From Nitrososphaerales archaeon (GTDB lineage Archaea > Thermoproteota > Nitrososphaeria > Nitrososphaerales > UBA213), in contig JAWCSA010000004.1 in the NCBI GenBank assembly GCA_038868975.1, positions 1 through 37,868 of the forward strand: a DNA stretch of 37,868 nucleotides, written 5' to 3'. The position numbers were made by a program, and so were the translations under genes. Below, in pieces: positions 26,547 to 34,047 of the stretch. Positions within the stretch are counted from its first letter, which is position 1. Each line of letters starts with the position of its first letter. The notes beneath the pieces are model-generated. The model was not told where the DNA came from. It saw only the letters and a program-made list of their open reading frames with translations, and did no database searches.

Positions 26547-28052
26547 CTAGGCTGGTATGTTAAGTGATTTTCCTTGGAATGTTAACTTCCTGATGGCTTC
26601 TTCATTCATCTGTGTTACTTCATCTGGCAATGGCACATAGTGCAGATTTGGAGAATATTGCTGTCCATCATGCACAGCCCACCATAGAAAGTCTATCAAT
26701 GCCTGAGCCTTGTCCTGCGTCATGCCTGGTATGTCACCGAGCTCGTGGTATAGAAGTAGGTATGTAAAACTCGAGATCGGATAAGATCCTTTGCCTGGCG
26801 CATTAACTATACTAACCTTAGACCAATCTTCCCATGGTTTTGGTAGTTTCTGTGCAGCAAATCCTGCAGCGGCCTTCGTTGATTCCAGTGATGGAAGTAC
26901 AAATTCACCTTCTCTGTTCTGTATCGCTGCAACCGACATACCAGTTTGTTCTGCATATGCCAGTTCAACATATCCTACCGAATATTTGGTGCTTCTCACA
27001 ACACCTGCTACTCCCTCATTGCCTGCTGCTCCAACGCCTGTTGGCCACGGAACCGCCTTATCCCTTCCAACCTTCTCCTCCCATTCGTGACTTACAGTAG
27101 ATAGGTAGTCAGTGAATACGTATGTTGTTCCAGAACCATCGGATCTATGTGCAACTATTATATTCTCATCTGGCAAAAGAAGACTAGGATTTAGTGCCGC
27201 TATTCTAACGTCATTCCATTTCCTTATTTTACCCAAAAATATGTCTGCGACAATATCTGGTGTCATCTTCAGTCCAGAACTTATGGGTTTGCCATCCAGT
27301 CCTGGAAGGTTGTATGTAACCGTGACTGCACCTATAGTTTCTGGTATGTGTATCGGATTCTTCAATGTTCTGAATTGTTCTGTGGTCAACGGTGCGTCAG
27401 ACGCGCCAAAGTCAACAGTCTTGGATATGAACTGCTTTACACCTCCGCCGCTTCCTATAGATTGATAATTAACATCGACCATAGGATGTACCTTATTAAA
27501 CTCGGTTCTCCACTTGTCAATGAGCGGAAATGGAAAAGTTGCTCCTGCGCCATTAAGCGTTACCTTGCTGGAAAGTATCGATGGTTTGAATTTTCCACTC
27601 TTTTCTCCTTGCTTCGGTGCAGGCTTTTCAGGTTCCTGTAACGCATTCTTTGACTCCATCATGGTTCCTGCTAGAACCTTGCCACCAGCACCAAGTGCAC
27701 TCCATGCATATGGTGATTCCTTATTGTTAACTATCAGAATCGTTATCATGCTTCTTCCTACTTCGAGCGGTTTACTGCTGCTTAACGTGATAGTATCCTG
27801 GTCTACTCTCTCCCTATCCCAGCCTCTGGCCTTGGCGAATTTTATACCATCATCAAAAGATATCTTGACGGCATAGACAGGCTCATTGCCGTTGTTCTTT
27901 ACTGATAGAAGCGTTACTGTTTTTTTATGCTTCATTGCTACAGAAATATTATCTGTTTGTTGTGCCAGCGCAGGTGCCGCTACCATAGTAACGACCATGC
28001 TTAGAACCAATGCTAGCATCATTCCTCTGAAAATTTCATTTTGTACGGTCAT
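26547..28052 (-). CDS. pstS: Phosphate-binding protein with an extra N-terminal domain
   Basis: This is the secreted, membrane-proximal phosphate receptor of the Pst importer, 501 residues, well above the usual 320-380. A signal peptide (residues 1-30, ending APALAQQ) is followed by a beta-rich domain of about 100 residues (34-135: SVAMKHKKTVTLLSVKNNGN onward), then a Pro/Lys-rich linker (about 137-160). The periplasmic-binding fold starts at 162 with LNGAGATFPFPLIDKW. The phosphate pocket segments YQSIGSGGGVKQFISKTVDF, GASDAPLT and HRSDGSGTTYVFTDYLS are intact. TATA-like CTTATACAC lies at 28073-28080 on this strand, about 25 bases before the ATG, and GATCTATA words lie just upstream. Confidence 0.94.
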   Translation of the reverse strand: MTVQNEIFRGMMLALVLSMVVTMVAAPALAQQTDNISVAMKHKKTVTLLSVKNNGNEPVYAVKISFDDGIKFAKARGWDRERVDQDTITLSSSKPLEVGRSMITILIVNNKESPYAWSALGAGGKVLAGTMMESKNALQEPEKPAPKQGEKSGKFKPSILSSKVTLNGAGATFPFPLIDKWRTEFNKVHPMVDVNYQSIGSGGGVKQFISKTVDFGASDAPLTTEQFRTLKNPIHIPETIGAVTVTYNLPGLDGKPISSGLKMTPDIVADIFLGKIRKWNDVRIAALNPSLLLPDENIIVAHRSDGSGTTYVFTDYLSTVSHEWEEKVGRDKAVPWPTGVGAAGNEGVAGVVRSTKYSVGYVELAYAEQTGMSVAAIQNREGEFVLPSLESTKAAAGFAAQKLPKPWEDWSKVSIVNAPGKGSYPISSFTYLLLYHELGDIPGMTQDKAQALIDFLWWAVHDGQQYSPNLHYVPLPDEVTQMNEEAIRKLTFQGKSLNIPA

Positions 28053-28158
28053 GAGATTTGTTCAAAAATCAGTGTATAAGTGAATAATGCAAGCGAATCA
28101 TATAGTCTTATAGATCAATATAGATCTATATAGAATATGGTCAAAACATGTTTAAAGC
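28053..28158. promoter_or_regulatory. Divergent pstS / AbrB-PhoU promoter with a 14-bp palindrome
   Basis: The spacer contains the perfect palindrome ATATAGATCTATAT at 28118-28131, preceded ten bases away by another TATAGATC (28110-28116 region). On the minus strand this gives GATCTATATT and GATCTATAAG in tandem upstream of the pstS TATA box. On the plus strand the CTATATAG part (28126-28133) sits where the TATA box of the divergent regulator should be, 26-33 bases before its ATG. A bound protein could therefore control both genes. The same GATCTATAT word occurs between the two protease/secreted-protein pairs further right. Confidence 0.6.
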
Positions 28159-29220
28159 ATGTTACACGATGTAGAAACATTGTCTGTATTTGCAGAAAAG
28201 AAAGAGGTAAGGAAAATACAATTTACAGGTAGATCGACCTACATTTTGTCTTTGCCCAAGAAATGGATTGAAGAAATGAACCTTCAACCTGGCGACCCTG
28301 TTACAATAGTCAGACAGATCAATAATTCACTTTTGATCTTACCCAATATAGTAGCGAAATCGTCAAAAACAGGAGAGGCTACAGTTATAGTCACATCCAA
28401 CGAAAGTGGCAACTCGTTGAAAAGAATGATAATCTCCATCTATCTAGCTGGTTACAATGTAATACATGTGAAAAGCAAAGCAGGACGTATATCACCACAG
28501 CATAAGGATGCTATCAGGCAGGTTGTAAGGAGAAACCTTGTTGGAACAGAAATAGTGGCTGATTCTGACTACACCACAATACAGGTTCTAATGAGTTTGC
28601 CAGAATTGTCCATAGGCAGTGCGTTGAGAAGAATGTTTCTTATCGCTTCGACCATGCACAGGGATGCCATCAATGCTCTGAAGGAATTGAATCTAGATCT
28701 TGCCGACGGTGTGATAAAGTCCGATGACGAAGTAGATCGCTTCAGTCTTTATATAATGCGAAATCTGGTTATAGCATCTCAGAATGAGAGAGTGCTCAGA
28801 GAGGTGGGGTTGAAGAACCCTTCAGATTGTCTAAGTTATAGGGTTGCAGTTAAAAGCGTAGAAAGAATTGCCGATCACGCCTCTTCTATCGCGGAAAAGG
28901 TGAAGGAAATAAAGGAAAAGCCAAATGCAAAGCTAATACAAAAGATAACTGATATGAGTAATTACTCATTGTCAGTCTTCGAGGATGCAGTTGAATCTTT
29001 ATTGAGGCGTGATTACGCACTTGCTGATAAGGTTGCAGAGAAAGCAATTAGCATTAGGAATTTGGAACAAGAAACGCTTGCCATATTATCGAGGAGTCAT
29101 GATAATACAGCAGGAAATTACAAATTGATTTTGGAGGATATTAGAAGGGTTGCAGAGTATTCAAGTGATATCGGAGAAGCTGCGATGAACCAAACGATAG
29201 AAGAAGTAATAACAGTTTAA
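28159..29220 (+). CDS. AbrB-domain PhoU-like phosphate regulator
   Basis: This 353-residue protein joins a SpoVT/AbrB DNA-binding head (about 16-62: VRKIQFTGRSTYILSLPKKW then LQPGDPVTIVRQINNSLLIL) to a PhoU-like helical body (about 70-350) with VERIADHASSIAEKVKEIKE and VAEYSSDIGEAAMN, two metal-binding PhoU repeats. Archaea lack the PhoR/PhoB pair, and AbrB-PhoU fusions are the likely phosphate-responsive transcription regulators. It is divergent from pstS and shares its operator region, so autoregulation and control of pst are plausible inferences. Start ATG 28159, with TATA-like CTATATAGAAT at 28126-28136. Confidence 0.85.
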   Translation: MLHDVETLSVFAEKKEVRKIQFTGRSTYILSLPKKWIEEMNLQPGDPVTIVRQINNSLLILPNIVAKSSKTGEATVIVTSNESGNSLKRMIISIYLAGYNVIHVKSKAGRISPQHKDAIRQVVRRNLVGTEIVADSDYTTIQVLMSLPELSIGSALRRMFLIASTMHRDAINALKELNLDLADGVIKSDDEVDRFSLYIMRNLVIASQNERVLREVGLKNPSDCLSYRVAVKSVERIADHASSIAEKVKEIKEKPNAKLIQKITDMSNYSLSVFEDAVESLLRRDYALADKVAEKAISIRNLEQETLAILSRSHDNTAGNYKLILEDIRRVAEYSSDIGEAAMNQTIEEVITV

Positions 29221-29304
29221 TCCATGGTTGATTGCTGACATATGATCTAAATGATAACCATATTTCACATACAATATTGATAAATAATCTATTCACCGTA
29301 TTAG

Positions 29305-29396
29305 ATTGTAACGGGCTACAACGAGTACCCATTAGCATACCTCCAGAAACCCGTTATTCCCGCGACAGTTGTCAGCTCTGTTTTGGAGCTGACACA
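29305..29396 (+). ncRNA. Possible structured RNA or 3' terminator region
   Basis: The 247-base convergent gap after the AbrB-PhoU gene contains a 9-bp perfect hairpin, TGTCAGCTC (29371-29379) and GAGCTGACA (29387-29395), with a 7-base loop. Just upstream, TAACGGG (29309-29315) can pair with CCCGTTA (29351-29357). Both have higher GC content than the AT-rich flanks. This may be a bidirectional terminator of the two convergent genes or a small RNA. There is no long T tract, so the call is tentative. Confidence 0.3.
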
Positions 29397-29467
29397 TATC
29401 TGCATATGATGATTGAATTACTATTTACTTTCATAGTTTTTGTTTCACTGTAGCAATTAACCAATCA

Positions 29468-30067
29468 TCAACGATACAGGCGCTGCAACGTCATTACATC
29501 AAGTTTAGAAATGCTCCTCTGTTCCTCATTCTTTCCTATATACTTGAACATCGGATCAATCGTACCTTCTTCATTTTCATTCGCATGACCAAGACCTATA
29601 GCATGTCCTATTTCATGTAATATAATATTGTAAAACATAGTATCACTCATCTTGTTGAATTCTATCTCCTCTGAATTACGTTCTGCTATATGGACAGGAA
29701 TTGTAATAGATACTTTATTTATGCTGGAACCTGACCAGTCAGCGAGAATATCGCTCTTGGCCAGTACGCCTGCGTTCTCTTCATCAAGATATCTATCAAT
29801 TATCCTGATATGTATATCCCATTTCTGCGTAAAATTAGTGTAGACAATGTACCGAAGCTTTGGGAAACCTTCATGCCACGCATCGAGAGCTTCAATTGTA
29901 TAGTCCGTATATATCTCCTCCTGTGAATTATCAATCCAGACAACGATCTGTTCCTTTCTCCACTTGCATGCACAGTCAAGAAATGCAATATTGGTGGCAT
30001 AACCATACACGTAGAGTGGTATAAGATTAATACATGCAATCGCTATGACCGCGAGCGTTCTAAGCAT
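29468..30067 (-). CDS. Secreted matrixin-like zinc metalloprotease, copy 1
   Basis: This is a 199-residue protein with an N-terminal signal peptide (hydrophobic to about residue 22). It has the metzincin zinc motif LHEIGHAIGLGHANE: H151, H155 and H161 bind zinc and E152 is catalytic. The Met-turn IDPMF (M173) and the C-terminal helix DVMTLQRLYR follow, as in matrixins. A conserved D-C-x-C-K-W near the mature N-terminus (C32, C34) is shared with copy 2 at 34048-34659. It is probably exported or cell-surface bound. It is divergent from a large secreted protein, with a GATCTATAT motif between them, and converges with the AbrB-PhoU gene. Confidence 0.8.
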   Translation of the reverse strand: MLRTLAVIAIACINLIPLYVYGYATNIAFLDCACKWRKEQIVVWIDNSQEEIYTDYTIEALDAWHEGFPKLRYIVYTNFTQKWDIHIRIIDRYLDEENAGVLAKSDILADWSGSSINKVSITIPVHIAERNSEEIEFNKMSDTMFYNIILHEIGHAIGLGHANENEEGTIDPMFKYIGKNEEQRSISKLDVMTLQRLYR

Positions 30068-30223
30068 GGCGCTCTAAACGCATCTGCGGTACATCAGTTA
30101 AGGAACAGGGTTAAATAGGATGAATAAGCAAATTAACAAAAACAAACCGATCTATATCAACTATATAGTGATAGTGATTCATTTTTAGCAAGCTTATTAA
30201 TATACACATATTCACTAAACTCA
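30068..30223. promoter_or_regulatory. Divergent promoter of protease copy 1 and secreted protein, with a GATCTATAT motif
   Basis: GATCTATATC at 30150-30159 is followed immediately by AACTATATAG (30160-30168 region), a ten-base spacing like that of the tandem words at pstS. For the plus-strand gene, TTAATATAC near 30197-30205 sits about 25 bases before ATG 30224 and is the probable TATA box, so the motif lies upstream of it. For the minus-strand protease, CCTATTTAA near 30108-30116 is a possible TATA box. A shared operator is inferred. Confidence 0.5.
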
Positions 30224-31321
30224 ATGAATAAACAAACGACAATGCTGGCTTCAATAGCTGTGGTAAGTGTGGTCGCAACGATGCTTGTGCTATCTGGAGT
30301 TATTACCGCCAACGCTGCTACGAGAGAGAGATCAGCTGTTACCTATACGGTACCTCCGGTCTCTCCTGCAAGTGGAGAGGCCGGAAAGATAATGGTTCAA
30401 ATTGACAGCCCATTCGGTCAGGAAGTTATCAGTTCCTTCAAAGTATTCCAAACAGACAATCTTATGAAGCAAAGCGGCTACTATACATTAAGACTTCAGG
30501 GTCCAGTGGTGGAGGATAAGAGAACGTTGCTACATTGGGTAGCAAATGATCTGGGAAACATGCCTGATGGCCTAGCAGCTGATTCTATAGCTGTAGGGGG
30601 AGGCAAGCCGCAAAAGATGACAAAACCAAAGGAAGGTACTACTGTTACCAAGATCCCGTTGACGGGCAAGGTGGCGGTGCAACTGCTGGAAGGAACGCAG
30701 GACATGTATGCAACTCAAAAGATTCGCAACATTGAATTTTCAGGGTGTCATATAGCCGGATACCACCTGGGTACGCTCGTTGAAGACGAAAAACCATATT
30801 TTAAAGATGGTTTTCAGTACTACGAGGAGGTCGTTTTTGCTTGCACCAGTATAAGAGATCTCAAGAATACTAGCACCGAAAACATAAGGGGAGTATTCGT
30901 CCAGACAGCCATTAACAATGATAACAGGCAGATAACGAATGAAAAGGGTGAGTTGATCATTAGCTCTAGGGAATACAGACAACCTATAGTGCTTGAGAGC
31001 AAGAAAGTAGAGGAATTAAAGAATGTAAAGAAGGAGATAGTAACGAGGTTGGAATTGGACAAAACATACTACAAGATTGGAGACATGGCAGTCTTTAAAG
31101 TTACATTCACTGATGTTGAAGGTAATGCTGTAGATCCTGACACGATAAGAGCTGTGTATGATGGAAAGATGGTAGGGTTAGAGAAGCAAGATGCTGGCGT
31201 ATACACCTTCACTACACCTGGTCTGACTAAGGATCATCACCAACTGATAGTCAGTGTTGATAAAGGCGGGTTCCCCACAGACACCACATACCTGTCGATA
31301 CCAACAAGTCGCATCAGCTAA
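30224..31321 (+). CDS. Large secreted protein with a C-terminal Ig-like domain
   Basis: This 365-residue protein has a strong signal peptide (ASIAVVSVVATMLVLSGVI, cleavage near ANA at about residue 31). The mature N-terminal 240 residues are beta-rich and unrecognised, with two cysteines (in FSGCHIAGYH and VVFACTSIRD) that could form a disulfide. The last 90 residues (from about LELDKTYYKIGDMAVFKVTF to YLSIPTS) look like a bacterial Ig-like or macroglobulin-type beta-sandwich. A central segment encoded by 30560-30653 is duplicated exactly on the minus strand at 33191-33284. It is divergent from protease copy 1 and followed by an IS66 element 40 bases downstream. A cell-surface or matrix role is inferred. 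Confidence 0.75.
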   Translation: MNKQTTMLASIAVVSVVATMLVLSGVITANAATRERSAVTYTVPPVSPASGEAGKIMVQIDSPFGQEVISSFKVFQTDNLMKQSGYYTLRLQGPVVEDKRTLLHWVANDLGNMPDGLAADSIAVGGGKPQKMTKPKEGTTVTKIPLTGKVAVQLLEGTQDMYATQKIRNIEFSGCHIAGYHLGTLVEDEKPYFKDGFQYYEEVVFACTSIRDLKNTSTENIRGVFVQTAINNDNRQITNEKGELIISSREYRQPIVLESKKVEELKNVKKEIVTRLELDKTYYKIGDMAVFKVTFTDVEGNAVDPDTIRAVYDGKMVGLEKQDAGVYTFTTPGLTKDHHQLIVSVDKGGFPTDTTYLSIPTSRIS

Positions 31322-31352
31322 GGAACCCCATTTCTATTTATTTTTTAAAGCT

Positions 31353-32799
31353 ATTACTGAAAAATATATTGTACGTATTTAGGTCCTTCCTGAGAATCGA
31401 AACGATCAGATCGCCCTTCTTGTGATAGTATGATGTGGGCAAGCATAAGCATTGTGAACACTACATCCACGAACACAAAGAGAACATCAGACTCTGGCAC
31501 ATAATACAGCAGATATCTACAGAGAATATCGCACTTAAGAAGAGGCTGCAGTATTACGAGAATCCAAACTCACCACCATCAGCAAACTCGCTGTTATGGA
31601 AGAAGATGAAGAGGGAAAAGAAGGAGAAGAAGAATAAAGATAGCCGTGAACCAAGGAAGCCTGGAAGGAAGAATGGTCATAAGGGAGTATCGCACTCATT
31701 CAAACCAACCCAGACAATTGAACATACGTTGGATAGATGCAACAATTGTGGCTCACCAGATATTACTTTCTCCCATCATGATAATAGAACAATTGTTGAT
31801 ATCCCAGAGCCTGAACCATACACAGTAACACTTCATAAGGTAAGCATCTATAATTGCAATAGGTGTGGCTCAGAGATAAAACCTGTTGTTGGTATTCCAG
31901 AGCAGGGGATGCCTGGGAAGAACCTGTTAGCAATGATATCTTCTCTATGGCATGTAAGGCTAACTATAGGGAAGATACAATCGATGCTAGAAGCTATCTA
32001 TGGATTAAGGTTATCAACAGCAACCATACAGAATGCTCTGCTCAATGTGTCTTCTTCATTACAGAGGTTCGCTGATAGAGTAAGGAGCAATATCAACAGG
32101 TCAAAATGTGCTGGATTTGATGAGTGGGATATCTATAAATGGTAAGAGGGGATGGGTATGGTGTGCAGTATCTGGAAAGAATGCATTCATAACTGTAGAG
32201 AAAAGCAGGGGAGCTGATGTTATAGAGAAATATTTTCATAATTTTCATGGTGTAGCAATAGTTGATGGATGGAAGGCATACAATATTTTTGATGAGCAGC
32301 AGAGGTGCTGGGCCCACATAATCAGGGAAGCAGATACATTAGCATTAAGAACGAAGAGCTCTAAAGCTAAAGAGCTGGCAGAATACATTAGAAATCTCTA
32401 CCATCATGTGAAATCTGAACTGAAGGAGCATCCTCCTCCTGATATCACACTATACAGGAGTGCAAGGATCAAGCTTGGCATCATACTATCCAGAGCAGGA
32501 AGGTGCAGGGATAAGGATGTAAGGAAGTTTGTGGAGAAGGTGAAGAGCGCCAGCAGTAAGCTCTTCACATTCATAATGCATTATATAGACTCAACGAACA
32601 ATGATTGTGAGAGGGTATTGAGGGAAGCGATTATTCATCGCAAGGTAAGAGGACTGTTGAGGAATGGTAAGGGCATGAGTATATTTGGAAATATAATGAC
32701 GGCATTTATGACGTGGAAGCGGAGAGGATTGAACCCATTAGAAGAAATGAAAAAATACTTGTGAACAGGCTAAATACGTACAATATATTTATTACTGAA
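31353..32799 (+). mobile_element. IS66-family insertion sequence with 21-bp inverted ends and target duplication
   Basis: The element spans 31362-32790. Its ends are perfect 21-bp inverted repeats (31362-31382 and 32770-32790), beginning AAATATATTGTACG. Directly outside lies a duplicated ATTACTGAA (31353-31361 and 32791-32799), an 8-9 bp target duplication as expected for IS66 (usually 8). The target DNA to the right continues AAATATATT like the IS end itself, so 19 bases starting TATTACTGAA are directly repeated at 31352-31370 and 32790-32808. It carries a single transposase gene and no tnpA or tnpB accessory genes. Confidence 0.85.
31435..32764 (+). pseudogene. IS66-family transposase, frameshifted at the first catalytic motif
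   Basis: The N-terminal piece (GTG 31435 to 32145) holds a leucine-rich coiled-coil start, a very Lys-rich linker and the zinc-finger pair CNNCGS and CNRCGS typical of IS66 TnpC, then LLAMISSLWHVRLTIGKIQ. It reaches the first catalytic aspartate as GFDE. The chain then continues in the next frame as GISINGKRGWVWCAVSGKNA with VDGWKAYN (second D) and NNDCERVLREAIIHRKVRG (E) to 32764. The frame change is at about 32125, inside the family DET motif: one base remains where a threonine codon is expected, so two bases seem lost. The joined length of about 440 residues is normal. It is probably inactive unless frameshifting restores it. Confidence 0.85.
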
Positions 32800-32816
32800 A
32801 AATATATTATGTTTGA

Positions 32817-32939
32817 TTATGCAAGAACTTTACATTCACATCCAGAACAGACATGGAAGTTCATGCAACACCTACATTCAGTTTCCACACATTCATCCAT
32901 AGAATGGTGTTCGCACATGCCGCAATCACAGTGTGTCAT
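32817..32939 (-). CDS. Small Cys-rich protein, probable metal binder
   Basis: A 40-residue frame from ATG 32939 reads MTHCDCGMCEHHSMDECVET, then ECRCCMNFHVCSGCECKVLA. Ten cysteines are arranged as CxCxxC, C, CxCC, CxxCxC with adjacent histidines, which points to a zinc or iron-binding microprotein. The TATA-like TTATAAAAT lies about 25 bases before this ATG and fits a leaderless start; upstream in-frame ATG codons (with a repeated ATGAAATGACA) are less likely. It ends 18 bases from the IS66 target duplication. The family was not recognised with certainty, but the composition is very unlike a chance frame. Confidence 0.55.
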   Translation of the reverse strand: MTHCDCGMCEHHSMDECVETECRCCMNFHVCSGCECKVLA

Positions 32940-33357
32940 TTCATTATATGTCATTTCATTAATTTTATAACATGATCGTATGTTAAGCCTTGTCAACATG
33001 AATATCGTATGCTATATAGCGCCGACTGGAACTATATTGCTAAAGTAGTTCATATTCACACTCCTTAATAGCACACAATTCCATATGAAATTCACCATGT
33101 AGTCTTTCCCAGACCTTTCTACATGGAATGGGGGCACGTTTCATGGCGGTTATTACACCCCCGAAACGTACCCTATCAAATTAAGATGATTCTTGGTAAC
33201 AGTAGTACCTTCCTTTGGTTTTGTCATCTTTTGCGGCTTGCCTCCCCCTACAGCTATAGAATCAGCTGCTAGGCCATCAGGCATTTTTCTAGGATCTATA
33301 TTGTATAAATGATTCACTTTACACATGCTTTTGTACAATTTGCATATTATAACTCAT
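32940..33357. other. Spacer with inverted gene fragment and hairpins
   Basis: This 418-base stretch contains no long gene. It holds an 8-bp inverted repeat (CCATGTAG at 33095-33102, CTACATGG at 33119-33126), a second pairing ACGTTTC (33137-33143) with GAAACGT (33163-33169) flanked by G5 and C5 runs that could form a pseudoknot, and the 94-bp copy of secreted-protein DNA described separately. GATCTATAT lies at 33293-33301. Confidence 0.5.
33153..33284 (-). pseudogene. Exact 94-bp inverted copy of an internal piece of the secreted-protein gene
   Basis: Bases 33191-33284, read on the minus strand, are identical to 30560-30653 inside the large secreted-protein gene. The match begins exactly at an ATG that is internal in the parent gene and here opens a 43-codon frame (MPDGLAADSIAVGGGKPQKM, then TKPKEGTTVTK in the copied part, then NHLNLIGYVSGV in unique sequence to the TAA at 33153). 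A TATA-like ATTTATACA lies at 33302-33310 on this strand, about 22 bases before the ATG. It may be a dead fragment, a source of a small peptide or RNA, or an amplification or assembly chimera. Perfect identity argues for a recent origin. Confidence 0.6.
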
Positions 33358-33528
33358 ATGCAAAGCATACACAATGCGAGGGTTAAGAAATCAATTAATT
33401 TCAATTTCTGTCCATCCTGCTACTGGTCTGCCACATCTTATAACGCGCCTTTAAGTAAATGCCCGCAGTGCAGTTATAAAACATATAGAAAGAGAATTAA
33501 CTTGGAAATAAGAGAAATATCACTTTAA
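33358..33528 (+). CDS. Small zinc-ribbon protein
   Basis: From ATG 33358 this encodes 56 residues: a basic N-terminus (MQSIHNARVKKSINFNF), then CPSCYWSATSYNAPLSKCPQC, slightly more than one zinc ribbon with two CPxC pairs 15 residues apart, and a basic tail YKTYRKRINLEIREISL. Such small archaeal zinc ribbons often bind nucleic acid, but nothing specific can be assigned. The frame is open further upstream to 33325, but 33358 keeps the basic start compact. A 6-bp hairpin (GCTCTT/AAGAGC, 33560-33579) follows and may be part of its 3' end. Confidence 0.5.
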   Translation: MQSIHNARVKKSINFNFCPSCYWSATSYNAPLSKCPQCSYKTYRKRINLEIREISL

Positions 33529-34047
33529 ATTTGAATCAAATTTCTGGAATGAGTCTAGGGCTCTTCATTTCGAAAGAGCGGTGAAGGTAGAATCAAAAGG
33601 AAATGATGCAAATCATATCCTTAATGCACGCGCATGAAAGCAAGAGAGGGGGATGGGTACAATATAAAGAGCCATAGATAAGAACGGTATATCATTGCTG
33701 ATACAAATACAAATGTTCCATGACAATGCAAGTGCTAACGTGAAATCCTTATCGATCTTTACAATATCATTACATGATTTCATGAGATTCGATGTTCGTA
33801 TAAAAATGATGCCTTGCAGTTTTCCTAAATTCATCTATCTAAAACTAGCTACAATTGTAACCATTTTGTCGCTGAATATTAATGTGAATAGGAAGTTAAT
33901 GTGATTGGGATGATAGTTAAGTTATGCCACTTATATTTGACTATACCCCTAGCAGCGTTCACATATGTGCAAAATTCTTACTGGTGTGAGTATAGAATAA
34001 TTGACATGTATAATGGAATTATATGCATATATTCTTACACTAGAAAA
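33529..34047. other. Gene-poor spacer with a third G-rich repeat unit
   Basis: I see no convincing gene in these 520 bases; short frames on both strands lack motifs and coding bias. The stretch holds the hairpin at 33560-33579 and a repeat unit beginning CGCATGAAAGCAAGAGAGGG at 33631, closely like the units at 20541 and 20593. Confidence 0.45.
33631..33675 (+). repeat. Third copy of the G-rich CGCATGAAAG repeat
   Basis: CGCATGAAAGCAAGAGAGGG followed by GGATGGGTACAATATAAAG matches unit one at 20541 (shared CGCATGAAAG, G-run and ATATAAAG) and unit two at 20593 (shared AAGCAAGA). The three units lie in gene-free DNA about 13 kb apart. The role is unknown. Confidence 0.4.

Noticed and set aside
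31435-32145. Programmed frameshifting in the IS66 transposase
   Set aside because: There is no slippery heptamer at about 32125, and the missing threonine codon of the DET motif points to a deletion instead.
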